This document shows positions 1-7,916 of a stretch of DNA of 64,000 bases, piece by piece. The translations under genes and the position numbers were made by a program. Within the stretch, counting starts at the first letter, position 1. Every line of letters starts with the position of its first letter. A model generated the notes under the pieces. It was not told the DNA's origin. It saw nothing but the letters and a program-made list of their open reading frames with translations, and did no database searches. Where the stretch lies: assembly GCA_963710355.1 (NCBI GenBank), contig CAVPZU010000001.1:1-64000 (forward strand). Direction: 5' to 3'. This DNA is from Fen-1359 sp963710355 (GTDB lineage: Bacteria > Planctomycetota > Phycisphaerae > Sedimentisphaerales > Anaerobacaceae).

Positions 1-1
1 A

Positions 2-874
2 ACCACTGTCTATAATGGCTTTCTTTATTTCTATGATTTCTGTCTTGATGTTTTGTGCTGGAAGCTTGGCGGCTACATCGATGACCATTCCGGCTCTACC
101 GATGCCGCACGACGCTGCGGATTTCTCGAACTGGCGCCGGGCAGATTGAATATCGAGGGCGAACTCTCCAGACCCGCTACCGCCGACCCCTGGACCTTAA
201 ATCAGCTTATAAATGAAATGGTCAAATTTTACAACGTAAAACCTCACAGCCTACACCTGTCTTTCCAGTTGCGAAAGAATCAGACGGACAAACAAAAAAT
301 CCTCACCCTCGGCTTTGTTAAGTGTTTGCTCGCTCTCGGAGGGGGACTCGAAAGAAAAAAAGATGGTAAATTGTGGCTGTCACGGATGGGCAATAACGAA
401 ATCATCCAGTATAAAGACGGCGAGGAACTCGTCTTCTCCAGAGCAAGCAAGCGGAGATGGTTCACAGGACAGGATTCCATCGCCGAAAAACTTCCCGCTC
501 AGGTCACAAGCTGCATCCAGCAATACAAGTATATACGGCTCGAAAAAAACGCCAATTATGAGCCTCTTATCCTCTGCCTCAAAGGCCTGCAGATTGCCTA
601 TAATCCCTGCGATTATCTCACCGCTGAACAATTGATGTCCAGCCAAACCCTGAGAAGTGAATACGATGAATTGAAAAAATGGTCGACAAATCCCTCCGAA
701 ATCAGCGACCAGACACTAAACAAATTTCTCGAAACCGTGCAGTCGGGCCTGGCTGCCGAAGGCCACCGCAGACCATACCATGAACTGCACTATATCGACT
801 GGGCCCTCGGAGCAATCGAAACCCAGCTTAAACTTTTCAATAGAGAAATAAAAAAGTCCCAGCCGAAAACCTGA
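2..874 (+). CDS. Hypothetical protein, 5' end outside the window
   Basis: The reading frame is open to the left edge of the window, so the N-terminus is probably missing; the first possible start inside is a TTG at 53 with no convincing ribosome site. At least 273 residues are visible. The protein is soluble and mixed in charge, with a lysine/arginine-rich middle and no membrane segment, signal peptide or motif that I recognise. It ends with a basic tail (EIKKSQPKT). The following gene is on the same strand 170 bases downstream, but no shared function is suggested. That 170-base gap shows no clear signal. Function unknown. Confidence 0.6.
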   Translation, partial: TTVYNGFLYFYDFCLDVLCWKLGGYIDDHSGSTDAARRCGFLELAPGRLNIEGELSRPATADPWTLNQLINEMVKFYNVKPHSLHLSFQLRKNQTDKQKILTLGFVKCLLALGGGLERKKDGKLWLSRMGNNEIIQYKDGEELVFSRASKRRWFTGQDSIAEKLPAQVTSCIQQYKYIRLEKNANYEPLILCLKGLQIAYNPCDYLTAEQLMSSQTLRSEYDELKKWSTNPSEISDQTLNKFLETVQSGLAAEGHRRPYHELHYIDWALGAIETQLKLFNREIKKSQPKT

Positions 875-1044
875 CCCGTAATCGCTGCAAGCCGTTTGAA
901 AACTTTCCTCGATATAAATTCTTCAATTGCAGGCCGGTAGAATCTCGACAAAGATTCAGTATATCCGTAAGATAAAGCCGGTCTTTGAACAGCGATTGAA
1001 AATTTGTGCCCAAAAAAGCGGTTTGGAATTTAGAGGAGATTTAT

Positions 1045-2385
1045 ATGGCAAGGTTTCAGTATAAGACCACACCGACCCTGACGGAAAAGGCCCCGCCCGG
1101 AATCTGGCATATCCTTACAAACGAGGCAGCCGAACGTTTTGCATACTACGGGATGATGTTTATTCTTACCGAGTTTATGACAAAGCATCTTGTTGGCGGT
1201 GTTGTGTCCGGCGGCACCGGAATATCGTGGTATCACGCCTTCAAGTTTATAACTTATCTATTTCCGATTTTCGGTGCGATTATTGCCGATTTATGGTTTG
1301 GCAAGTACAAAACAATTATCTTTTTTTCGATTCTTTATTGTTTCGGGCTTTTAGCAATAACAGTTGACCAGTCAAGATTTGGTCTCTTCTCCTGTATGAT
1401 ACTTGTAGCGGTTGGTTCGGGTTTTATCAAACCCTGCGTCTCTGCCAACGTGGGAGACCAGTTCGGCAAATCCAATCAGAATCTGATGGTAAAGATTTAC
1501 AACTGGTTTTATTTTTCGATTAATATCGGTGCGTTTGTTGGGAATTTTATCACACCGAAATTGATGAACAATCCGAATTATGGTCCGAAATGGGCATTTG
1601 GCCTGACCTTTGTGATGATGACCTTTGCTACACTTGTCTTCTGGATGGGGCGTAAATTATATGTTCATACGCCGCCCGGCGGCAAAAGTTTCTTGAAGGA
1701 AATTTTCAGCGGCGAGGGCTTAAATGCCGTAAGAAGGCTCTCAGTCTTGTTTATTATTACATCCGCCTTTTTTTGCCTTTATGAATTGTCGGGGTCAGCC
1801 TGGATTATTCAGGTGGAAAAATTAAACAAGCACTGGCTCGGATACGACTGGGAATCCTCGCAGGTGCCTTCCTCTAATGCCCTCTTTATATTGGTTCTTA
1901 TCCCGACATTTGCGTATCTGATATATCCTGCGATAAATAAATTTTTCAAACTGAACGCGCTCAGAAAGATTGTAATAGGTATGTTCTTTCTGATAACTCC
2001 CTTTTTAGTAATAGTGTGGCTTGAATATAGAATCAGGGCAGGGCAGACGCCCTCTGTCGGCTGGCAGTTTCTCGCCAATCTCTTGCTGACCGCTGCGGAA
2101 ATTTTGGTTTCTATCCCCTGTCTCGAATTTGCATATACGCAGGCCCCAAGGCAGATGAAATCATTTATTATGTCGCTGTTTCTGGCCGCCTCGATAGGCG
2201 TGGGAAATTTATTGACCTTTATAATTAACACTTTGATTAAGGACAGGGAATTCTTCAAAGGGCCGAACTATTACTGGACATTCATTGTTTTTATGTTTGT
2301 CGCATCTGTTATTTTTGCTGTGTTCGCTGCGTTTTATAAAGGAAAAACTTATATGCAGGATGAGGCAAACCAACCAGCCGGTTAG
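1045..2385 (+). CDS. POT/PTR2-family proton-coupled peptide transporter
   Basis: This is a major-facilitator transporter of the POT family, which moves di- and tripeptides into the cell with protons. The family signature ExxERFAYYG is present near the N-terminus (NEAAERFAYYG, about residues 22-32), and about twelve hydrophobic segments follow. The frame is open from a GTG at 1006, but the ATG at 1045 follows a good ribosome site (GAGGAG at 1033-1038), giving 446 residues, a normal family length. Peptide import fits a protein-degrading heterotroph; some family members carry nitrate or other substrates, so the exact substrate is unproven. Confidence 0.88.
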   Translation: MARFQYKTTPTLTEKAPPGIWHILTNEAAERFAYYGMMFILTEFMTKHLVGGVVSGGTGISWYHAFKFITYLFPIFGAIIADLWFGKYKTIIFFSILYCFGLLAITVDQSRFGLFSCMILVAVGSGFIKPCVSANVGDQFGKSNQNLMVKIYNWFYFSINIGAFVGNFITPKLMNNPNYGPKWAFGLTFVMMTFATLVFWMGRKLYVHTPPGGKSFLKEIFSGEGLNAVRRLSVLFIITSAFFCLYELSGSAWIIQVEKLNKHWLGYDWESSQVPSSNALFILVLIPTFAYLIYPAINKFFKLNALRKIVIGMFFLITPFLVIVWLEYRIRAGQTPSVGWQFLANLLLTAAEILVSIPCLEFAYTQAPRQMKSFIMSLFLAASIGVGNLLTFIINTLIKDREFFKGPNYYWTFIVFMFVASVIFAVFAAFYKGKTYMQDEANQPAG

Positions 2386-2429
2386 TGCGGTCTGGATGGC
2401 CGATGTTCCCAACAGCGGGGCAGAGATTT

Positions 2430-2618
2430 TTAAAGCCTTATCGGCAGGCAGTCCTCCATAAAACAGCAGTTGGTATAAGGGCATTGCCCCCCTGATTTGC
2501 CGAAACATTCTCTGTAGCCTTCAGCCTTCTGAATGGCGTGAATAAGGTCGGCCTTTTTCATATTTTTTGGATTTATACTGAGCGATTTCGCCTTCTTTTT
2601 GATTTCGTTAATTTTCAT
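2430..2618 (-). CDS. Small SAP/Rho-N-like domain protein
   Basis: This is a 62-residue protein. The N-terminal half (MKINEIKKKAKSLSI...KADLIHAIQKAEG) matches the helix-extended-helix pattern of SAP/Rho N-terminal domains, which bind nucleic acid. The C-terminal half has four cysteines (C39, C47, C51, C52 plus one near C56), suggesting a metal site. A ribosome site (AAAGGA) precedes the ATG. Similar stand-alone SAP proteins are widespread as single small genes of unknown role. It sits convergently after the peptide transporter and divergently from htpX. Confidence 0.6.
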   Translation of the reverse strand: MKINEIKKKAKSLSINPKNMKKADLIHAIQKAEGYRECFGKSGGQCPYTNCCFMEDCLPIRL

Positions 2619-2714
2619 ATTTCAATCCTTTCTGAAAAAATGTTCTCGCCGTGATTCCGCCCTGAACTGTTCCGCGGCGAACGCCTTACAGGGGCTTGAC
2701 AAACCCTGCAGCAC

Positions 2715-2743
2715 TTGTTTCAGTATATATCTAAAAGTATAAT
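2715..2743 (+). promoter_or_regulatory. Probable sigma-70-type promoter for htpX
   Basis: A TTGTTT box (2715-2720) and a perfect TATAAT box (2738-2743) are separated by 17 bases. They lie 77 bases upstream of the htpX start codon. A second TTGACA at 2696-2701 has no -10 box at proper spacing. Prediction by eye only. Confidence 0.45.
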
Positions 2744-2819
2744 AGCAAATTAATGGCAATTTTGAAACCGGATAATATAATTATAACCGTAACAAGATGT
2801 CTAATTCAAGGAGATTGAT

Positions 2820-3653
2820 ATGTATAGTATCTGGAACAACCTTAAAACAACATTACTGATGGCTGGATTGATGGGTCTGTGTCTTGCCGTAGGCTATCTG
2901 ATAGGCGGCCAGGCTGCCCTGATTCCCGCTTTGGCTATCGGAGCCGTGTTGAATTTCTTTGCCTTCTTTTTCAGCGACAAAATCGCTCTGGCAACTATGC
3001 GGGCGGTGGAAATTTCCCGCGAGAATGACCCTGTTCTTTGGGACATCGTCAAAAAACTTTCACAAAGGGCTGACCTGCCGATGCCGCGTGTGTATATATC
3101 GCCGGCAGCGGCGCCCAACGCTTTTGCCACAGGCCGCGGGCCGAAACACAGCGCTGTATGCGTAACCGCAGGCCTGAGACAAATGCTCAGTGAGTATGAG
3201 CTCGAAGGTGTTATTGCCCACGAACTTAGCCACATCAGGCATCGAGACATTCTTATCGGCTCAATTGTCGCCGTCTTTGCCGGCGCAATAAGCTGGTTAA
3301 GTTATATGGCCTTTTGGGGCGGCGGCGACAGAAACAAAAGGTCAAATCCTTTGGTTGCGCTCCTGCTTTTGATTCTTGCGCCTCTTGCAGCGATGTTAAT
3401 CCAGCTTGCAATCAGTCGTTCGCGGGAATATGAAGCCGATAGACTCGGTTCAGAACTCGCAGGCAGCGGCAGGGGACTGGCAAATGCATTGTCAAAACTC
3501 GAGCAGGCCGGCAAAAGGATTCCTCTGCCGGTTCCTGATTCGCAGCGGAGTATGTTTATCGTTGAACCTTTGACCGGCAGCGGCATCTCGAAGCTTTTTA
3601 TGACGCACCCGCCCACAGAAGAACGCATCAAAAGGCTGCTGGAAAAGGCATGA
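2820..3653 (+). CDS. htpX: HtpX-family membrane zinc metalloprotease (M48)
   Basis: HtpX is an inner-membrane protease that degrades damaged membrane proteins. Two hydrophobic segments open the protein (about residues 10-50). The zinc motif HELSH is at residues 134-138, followed by two more membrane segments (about 145-165 and 178-197). The third zinc ligand lies in the conserved EADRLG motif (E205). The length of 277 residues is standard. The ATG follows an AAGGAGA ribosome site. All catalytic residues are present, so it should be active. It appears monocistronic with its own promoter. Confidence 0.93.
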   Translation: MYSIWNNLKTTLLMAGLMGLCLAVGYLIGGQAALIPALAIGAVLNFFAFFFSDKIALATMRAVEISRENDPVLWDIVKKLSQRADLPMPRVYISPAAAPNAFATGRGPKHSAVCVTAGLRQMLSEYELEGVIAHELSHIRHRDILIGSIVAVFAGAISWLSYMAFWGGGDRNKRSNPLVALLLLILAPLAAMLIQLAISRSREYEADRLGSELAGSGRGLANALSKLEQAGKRIPLPVPDSQRSMFIVEPLTGSGISKLFMTHPPTEERIKRLLEKA

Positions 3654-3705
3654 AAAGTCAGGGTAGAATCGTAAAGAGACAAAATGTGAAAAAAAGATAC
3701 CGCAA

Positions 3706-3733
3706 TATTGCGTATCGGGTATTGCGTATGTCG
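3706..3733. repeat. Heptamer array, unit TATTGCG-like (4 units)
   Basis: Four consecutive 7-base units read TATTGCG, TATCGGG, TATTGCG and TATGTCG. They lie in the space between the convergent htpX and corrinoid-protein genes, just before a second heptamer array. Confidence 0.6.
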
Positions 3734-3758
3734 TCGATAGACGCAGGACACAATCTTC

Positions 3759-3807
3759 AACTAAGAACTTAAAACTTAAAACTCAAAACTCAAAACTAAA
3801 AACTCCC
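3759..3807. repeat. Heptamer array, unit AACTNAA (7 units)
   Basis: Seven units in strict 7-base register: AACTAAG, AACTTAA, AACTTAA, AACTCAA, AACTCAA, AACTAAA, AACTCCC. The array ends two bases from the stop codon of the minus-strand corrinoid gene, so it forms its 3' flank. It resembles the short heptanucleotide tandem repeats described in cyanobacteria (STRR), but that is only an analogy. Confidence 0.8.
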
Positions 3808-3808
3808 C

Positions 3809-4435
3809 CTATGCCACTAATCCTTTGGCGACCGCAACTGCTGCTGCGGCATCCGGCGCGTAGCCATCGGCTCCGATTGTGCCTGCGTAATCACCGGTCA
3901 CCGGCGCTCCGCCAATCAGAATTTTCGTCTTCATACCCGCCTTTTTAACCGACTTTACCACCTCTCCCATCATCGGCATCGTCGTCGTCAGCAGGGTGCT
4001 TACCCCTATTAGCTGTGCATTTGCCGCCTTTGCCTGCTCGACAAATCTCTCCGGCGACACATCCACGCCCAGGTCGATGACCTCAAAGCCTGCCCCTTTC
4101 ATCATCATCGCCACAAGGTTCTTGCCGATGTCGTGCAGGTCGCCTGCCACCGTCCCGATGACCAATTTACCGACAGGCTTTACTCCCGCCTTGACAAGCG
4201 CAGGCTCTAATATCTCCATCGCCGACTTCATTGCTCTGGCCGCCATCATCATCTCCGGTATATAAATTTCGTTTCTGGTAAATCTGTCGCCGATTGTATC
4301 CATTGCTGCAATCAGGCCTTCCTTGAGAATCTTTTCAGGCAGCATCTTTTCATCCATCGCCGTCCTCGTCAGTTTTACTGCTGCTGCCTGTTCACCGCCT
4401 ATAACCGCTTCTTTTAACGCATTCAAATCTGCCAT
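3809..4435 (-). CDS. Corrinoid (B12-binding) protein of methyltransferase type
   Basis: This 208-residue protein has the two-domain layout of MtbC/MttC/MtmC-type corrinoid proteins. A helical cap domain covers about residues 1-85 and a Rossmann-like B12 domain about 90-208. The B12 motif DxHxxG is complete (D99, H101, G104 in GDLHDIGKN), with the downstream GG motif (LIGGAP). Such proteins carry the methyl group between a substrate-specific methyltransferase and a second acceptor enzyme. Neither partner nor a reactivase is encoded beside it, so substrate and pathway are unknown. A BtuCDF-type importer lies about 35 kb away. Confidence 0.88.
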   Translation of the reverse strand: MADLNALKEAVIGGEQAAAVKLTRTAMDEKMLPEKILKEGLIAAMDTIGDRFTRNEIYIPEMMMAARAMKSAMEILEPALVKAGVKPVGKLVIGTVAGDLHDIGKNLVAMMMKGAGFEVIDLGVDVSPERFVEQAKAANAQLIGVSTLLTTTMPMMGEVVKSVKKAGMKTKILIGGAPVTGDYAGTIGADGYAPDAAAAVAVAKGLVA

Positions 4436-4601
4436 TTCTTTTTACCTCACAATTCTTCTTTAGATTTTCACCTGTGAAAACGCAAATTTACTTTTTTTAT
4501 CCGATTTTGCAAGCCTAAAATCCTCGCACACTTCCCGCCCGGGACAATTACACAAAATGGAATTGACAGCGATTAAATGAGGATTTATAGTTGGTTTGGC
4601 T

Positions 4602-5669
4602 ATGTCTGAGAATCGCAAAAAAATCAGATCTATAAAATCAATGGATAATATCACAAAGAGAAATCATTATGTTCCCCAATGGTACCAGTACAGGTTTATG
4701 AAAGAAGGGGCAACGAGGTATTGGTGTCTTGATAAAACTAAAGAATCTGACAATGTATACTGTGATATTCCTAGAAGTTTTTTTCAGCAAAAACATCTAT
4801 ATACAATCGAGTTATTTGGCCAAAAAAGCGATGTCATAGAAAAATTGCTTTTTGAAGATATTGATTCTAGGGGCCATAAGGCAATAGACATCATAACAAT
4901 AAAAGATGGATGGAATACAAAACACGGAGATCAAAGATGGAAAGATTTTATAGAATTCATGAATGCGCAGAAACTTAGAACACCTAAGGGATTAGACTGG
5001 ATAAAAAAAGGATTGTCCAGAATCCCAGGTTTTCAATATGTAATTCAGAACAATAGCTTTGTGTTGAGTTATATGCAAACAATAAGGCAGATGTACTGCA
5101 CAATGTGGACAGAAGCGATATGGGAAATTGTATCAGCTTGTAACAGTGAAATAAAATTTATCGTCAGCGATAATCCGGTGACATTTTATAATTACTGTAT
5201 ACCGCCTGTAGCGGATGGCAACAAATATCCTGATGAACCTTCTCTCGATATGATAGGGACACAGACAATTTATCCATTATCTTCTAATTATTGCCTTATT
5301 CTAACTCATAGACAATTAGCCCTTGACCCAGAAAATGCTAATCCAATACAAAGCAGAATAAATGCCAGATATTATGACCAAGCTATTTTTAGTTTTCAAG
5401 ATATTGTCTATTGCCGCGAATTAACTGCTGAAGATGTTTGCGTATTCAATTATGTTCTTAAGAAACAAGCAAAAAGTCATATTGCTGCCGCTAAAAAGGA
5501 TTGGCTATTTCCTGAAAAATATGTAGGGAAACCAAATTGGCAGGAGTTCCACAAATTATTTATACCTCCAAAAGATGAAGTTGTCATGTCTACTGGTATC
5601 TTTATAGGCCAAAGAGATGGCTCGATTAATGGTTTTGTATCCCTTTGGGCAAAAAATAACAGACCCTAA
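4602..5669 (+). CDS. DUF4238 domain protein
   Basis: The N-terminal motif NHYVPQWYQYRF (about residues 20-31) is characteristic of DUF4238, a family of unknown function common in accessory regions. The protein has 355 residues from the ATG at 4602; a TTG at 4596 and an ATG at 4641 are alternatives because no strong ribosome site is visible. There is no signal peptide or membrane segment. The gene is clearly AT-richer than its flanks and is followed at once by an equally AT-rich gene whose likely true start lies inside it. Together they look like one transferred unit. Confidence 0.72.
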   Translation: MSENRKKIRSIKSMDNITKRNHYVPQWYQYRFMKEGATRYWCLDKTKESDNVYCDIPRSFFQQKHLYTIELFGQKSDVIEKLLFEDIDSRGHKAIDIITIKDGWNTKHGDQRWKDFIEFMNAQKLRTPKGLDWIKKGLSRIPGFQYVIQNNSFVLSYMQTIRQMYCTMWTEAIWEIVSACNSEIKFIVSDNPVTFYNYCIPPVADGNKYPDEPSLDMIGTQTIYPLSSNYCLILTHRQLALDPENANPIQSRINARYYDQAIFSFQDIVYCRELTAEDVCVFNYVLKKQAKSHIAAAKKDWLFPEKYVGKPNWQEFHKLFIPPKDEVVMSTGIFIGQRDGSINGFVSLWAKNNRP

Positions 5670-5768
5670 AGAAATAGAAGAAATTAAAGATGTAACCGCA
5701 TTGTCAAAAATCATCTGAGGGAAGGGAAATTTAGTAAAAAACTGACGGAGGAGCTTAATAAATATGAT

Positions 5769-6980
5769 TTGCCGACCATCGAAGAACAGAATATGCTTTT
5801 ATTAGAAGGAATGGCTGATATCTTTGAAGTTGAAGGTAAGAATTTTGAAGATTTCAAAAATGACTTCTCCGCAGATAAAGTCGGACAATTATACATGCTA
5901 ATCGAAGATTTATGGCCTGCGGGAACAGATGTTTTTAAAATGCTGAAGCCCGAAGATGGTTTTAACTTAATTTACTCAGGCGAAATGGACTTTCAGCCTC
6001 TTTCGTGGAAATTGCTTAACCTGGGTTTATATTTTGATAAGGTTTATATTACAAATCCATTCACTCATCCTTGCTGTGTAAGAGATTCATATAATCCGTT
6101 AAAAAATCCTGATCAATATCTGGTAACAACATACAATTTTATTCTTTCGATTATTCCACTTATCCCATGGATTACCACAGGACAAATCCAAATACTACCA
6201 AATCCCTTTGCGTTAGATTTTTCTTTCCGTAAAATTGCCATGGATAATGTAGAAAAGAGAGAAGAAAGTCTTGATTTCCGGCAGGATAAAGATTTTATCA
6301 AAATTCAATATATAAGGCAATTTGAGCGACTTCTCTTTGCAACTCCTGATAAAGCATTAGAGCAAACAATCAAAAATCTAATTCCCAATATACCTGAAAA
6401 TCTAATTGCCGAAATAGTAAAAGATATAAGGGTAAGAAAGAAAAATAGTCCTCTTCTATGGGCGAAATCTTTAAAAGAAATTGGCCCACAATTTATAATA
6501 GACAAAATTTGTGAAAATATGGAGACCATAGTTTATTTATCCCATCTTACAAACGCTGTTCCATATATTTATTTGAGATTGAAAAAAGATGAGATGGAAA
6601 GCATAAATGCTATCCCTGCCAGTTCCACAGAACATGAAATGAAATTATTGGACTGCATTGATGGCTTTTTTATCAAGGCTTTGAAAGATTGCGGGTTTTT
6701 GGAAGATGTTCGTGTGGTACTCAGAAAAATGAAAAATCAACCCGATAGTAAGGAATTGCATGAAGAACTGAAGGAAAATATTATCAAGTCAGAAAAGGAT
6801 TGGCAAGATGCCAATAATGCGATTGAAACTATAGGTAAGAGGAAATACAAAACATTTAATGCTAAAATATGTTTTAATACAGGGCGGTTCGATTTGCCAT
6901 TGATCCAGAATCACATCAAAGATATATATGGAGATAAGAGCTTATCTATTATCAAAATGTATCTTTCTACTAACCTTTAG
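5769..6980 (+). CDS. Unknown AT-rich accessory protein, probably frameshifted near its start
   Basis: The uninterrupted frame starts at a TTG (5769) with poor ribosome spacing and encodes 403 residues with no domain that I recognise; a hydrophobic stretch (FILSIIPLIPWI) may be a buried helix. Coding-like sequence continues upstream in this frame to 5688. A neighbouring frame from ATG 5617, after AAAGAG, reads MARLMVLYPFGQKITDPKE and stops at 5718. One extra A in the run at 5706-5710 would join the two into a protein of about 454 residues starting inside the DUF4238 gene. I infer a sequencing indel or a recent frameshift. Probably co-transcribed with the DUF4238 gene. Confidence 0.55.
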   Translation: MPTIEEQNMLLLEGMADIFEVEGKNFEDFKNDFSADKVGQLYMLIEDLWPAGTDVFKMLKPEDGFNLIYSGEMDFQPLSWKLLNLGLYFDKVYITNPFTHPCCVRDSYNPLKNPDQYLVTTYNFILSIIPLIPWITTGQIQILPNPFALDFSFRKIAMDNVEKREESLDFRQDKDFIKIQYIRQFERLLFATPDKALEQTIKNLIPNIPENLIAEIVKDIRVRKKNSPLLWAKSLKEIGPQFIIDKICENMETIVYLSHLTNAVPYIYLRLKKDEMESINAIPASSTEHEMKLLDCIDGFFIKALKDCGFLEDVRVVLRKMKNQPDSKELHEELKENIIKSEKDWQDANNAIETIGKRKYKTFNAKICFNTGRFDLPLIQNHIKDIYGDKSLSIIKMYLSTNL

Positions 6981-7096
6981 TGTGCAATGCGGCGGCATAC
7001 TTTCCCCGAACAACTGATTGCAAAACTTCCTTTTTTCATTATACTCAACGCCAAAATATCTTAAGATTTTGTGAGTCAAAATTTTTTTGGCGTATT

Positions 7097-7858
7097 ATGA
7101 GTAACTATATCGTTCTTGTAAAACAGGTTCCCGACGTATCGCAGATTACCGACAACGTCTTTGACCCGGAAACCGGCAATCTCCTTCGTGCTCGGCTCGC
7201 CTCCGTAATCAACGGGCTCGATACGCACGCCCTCGCCTTCGCCGACTATATGAAAAAATTGAGCGGCGACGACAGGAGCAAAATCATCGCTCTATCTATG
7301 GGCTCGCCTATGGCAGAAGAGGTCCTGCGATACTGCCTCGCCCGATGTGTCGATACGGCAATCCTGCTTACCGACAAGGCCCTCGGCGGCGCTGACACAT
7401 TCGCCACCGCAAACCCGCTTGCCTTCGCCATAAAAAAAATCGTCGGCGATTTCTTTGGCGGCAATGACGATTACTTTGTCATAACCGGTATGCAGTCCGT
7501 TGACGGCGACACCGCTCAGGTCCCGCCGCAGGTCGCCGAGGAATTGTCGCTCCCCTGTATCGCTTACGTCACCGATGCCCGCTTTAATGCAGGCCGATTC
7601 GATTTCACCCGCATCATCAGCGGCGGATACCAAATCGTCGCCCCTAAAAAAACTCCCGCAGTCGTCACCGTTGCAAAATACGAGTATCCTCTCTTTGCAT
7701 CTTTTGCCGCAACCAGAAGCGCAAATCACACCCCTGTCATTCAATGGTCCGGCGAGGATATTAAAGCAGAGCATATCGGCGTAAAGGGGTCAAGAACCCG
7801 CGTAATTCGCGTCTTCCCGCCCGCTAAAAAGCTCGAGAAAATGCCGGCAGGCCCCTGA
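7097..7858 (+). CDS. etfB: Electron transfer flavoprotein beta subunit (or N-terminal part of a fused ETF)
   Basis: EtfB and EtfA form a soluble FAD/AMP heterodimer that collects electrons from acyl-CoA and related dehydrogenases. The protein starts MSNYIVLVKQVPD, the classic EtfB N-terminus, and contains the GMQSVDGDTAQVPPQ nucleotide-binding segment. The frame is open upstream to 6980, but the ATG at 7097 fits the family. It gives 253 residues. The frame ends CCC TGA at 7853-7858; the +1 frame continues with plausible EtfB C-terminal sequence (DVKTLAQNIVESLKSDSL) straight into etfA. The gene therefore either carries an indel or is read through by a +1 shift. First gene of an etfB-etfA-etfQO operon. 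Confidence 0.88.
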   Translation: MSNYIVLVKQVPDVSQITDNVFDPETGNLLRARLASVINGLDTHALAFADYMKKLSGDDRSKIIALSMGSPMAEEVLRYCLARCVDTAILLTDKALGGADTFATANPLAFAIKKIVGDFFGGNDDYFVITGMQSVDGDTAQVPPQVAEELSLPCIAYVTDARFNAGRFDFTRIISGGYQIVAPKKTPAVVTVAKYEYPLFASFAATRSANHTPVIQWSGEDIKAEHIGVKGSRTRVIRVFPPAKKLEKMPAGP

Positions 7859-7916
7859 TGTAAAGACGCTCGCTCAAAATATCGTCGAAAGCCTCAAATC
7901 CGATTCACTACAGACG

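Noticed and set aside
2209..2508. 99-codon minus-strand frame over the end of the POT transporter
   Set aside because: It is antisense to a clear coding region and overlaps the better-supported SAP-domain gene.
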